A DNA stretch of 5,460 nucleotides from NCBI GenBank assembly GCA_944376035.1, contig CALWBJ010000162.1:1-5460 (forward strand), given 5' to 3'. This stretch comes from an uncultured Clostridia bacterium (GTDB taxonomy: Bacteria > Bacillota > Clostridia > Christensenellales > Borkfalkiaceae). Positions 5,454 through 5,460 of the stretch are shown in pieces; position 1 is the stretch's first letter; every line of letters begins with the position of its first letter. The notes under the pieces were generated by a model, which did no database searches, was not told the origin of the DNA, and saw nothing but the letters and a program-made list of their open reading frames with translations. A program made the position numbers and the translations under genes.

Positions 5454-5460
5454 TACTTGG

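Noticed and set aside
5342..5460. tRNA-Leu 3' end as an integration site of a mobile element
   Set aside because: No integrase and no repeated copy of the tRNA 3' end is visible; only 36 bp follow the tRNA in the window, and those hold a terminator.

Overview
The window looks like a chromosomal housekeeping segment from a low-GC Bacillota, probably a Clostridia-type gut or anaerobe lineage. This is inferred from very AT-rich intergenic DNA, purine-rich Shine-Dalgarno (SD) sites, strong sigma-A-like promoters, a short membrane-anchored lytic transglycosylase of the clostridial type and a tRNA with an encoded CCA end. No taxonomic marker gene is present, so this assignment is soft. I see no mobile element, CRISPR array, phage gene or defence island.

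Layout: (1) 85-2556, minus strand: a CPA1-type cation/proton antiporter with two C-terminal RCK_C/TrkA_C-like domains, followed after 57 bp by an ADP-ribosylglycohydrolase (DraG family) with its own good ribosome-binding site. The two are probably one transcript. (2) 2557-2870: a 314-bp AT-rich gap without a gene. It holds two perfect inverted repeats, a three-copy 10-bp tandem repeat and a possible antiporter promoter. (3) 2871-4439, minus strand: a full-length PutP-type Na+/proline symporter. It starts at GTG and lies behind a strong promoter and a roughly 59-nt leader that could be structured. (4) 4440-4719: a divergent intergenic region with a 9+8 bp interrupted dyad lying on the putP -35 box. 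(5) 4720-5325, plus strand: a membrane-anchored lytic transglycosylase with no SD site. (6) 5342-5424, plus strand: tRNA-Leu(GAG), whose promoter appears to lie inside the end of the preceding gene, followed by a terminator hairpin.

Functional reading: PutP brings in proline with Na+, and the antiporter exchanges Na+ or K+ for H+, so the two minus-strand transporters fit ion and osmotic homeostasis. The ADP-ribosylglycohydrolase would remove ADP-ribose from an unknown target. Its link to the antiporter is only positional. The lytic transglycosylase and tRNA form a separate rightward unit.

The genes themselves are ordinary. The points most worth a second look are regulatory: the putP promoter dyad, the putP start-codon hairpin with a mini-ORF upstream, the repeats ahead of the antiporter, the possibly leaderless transglycosylase mRNA, and the tRNA promoter nested in a coding end. 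I did not find convincing evidence of a previously undescribed system.
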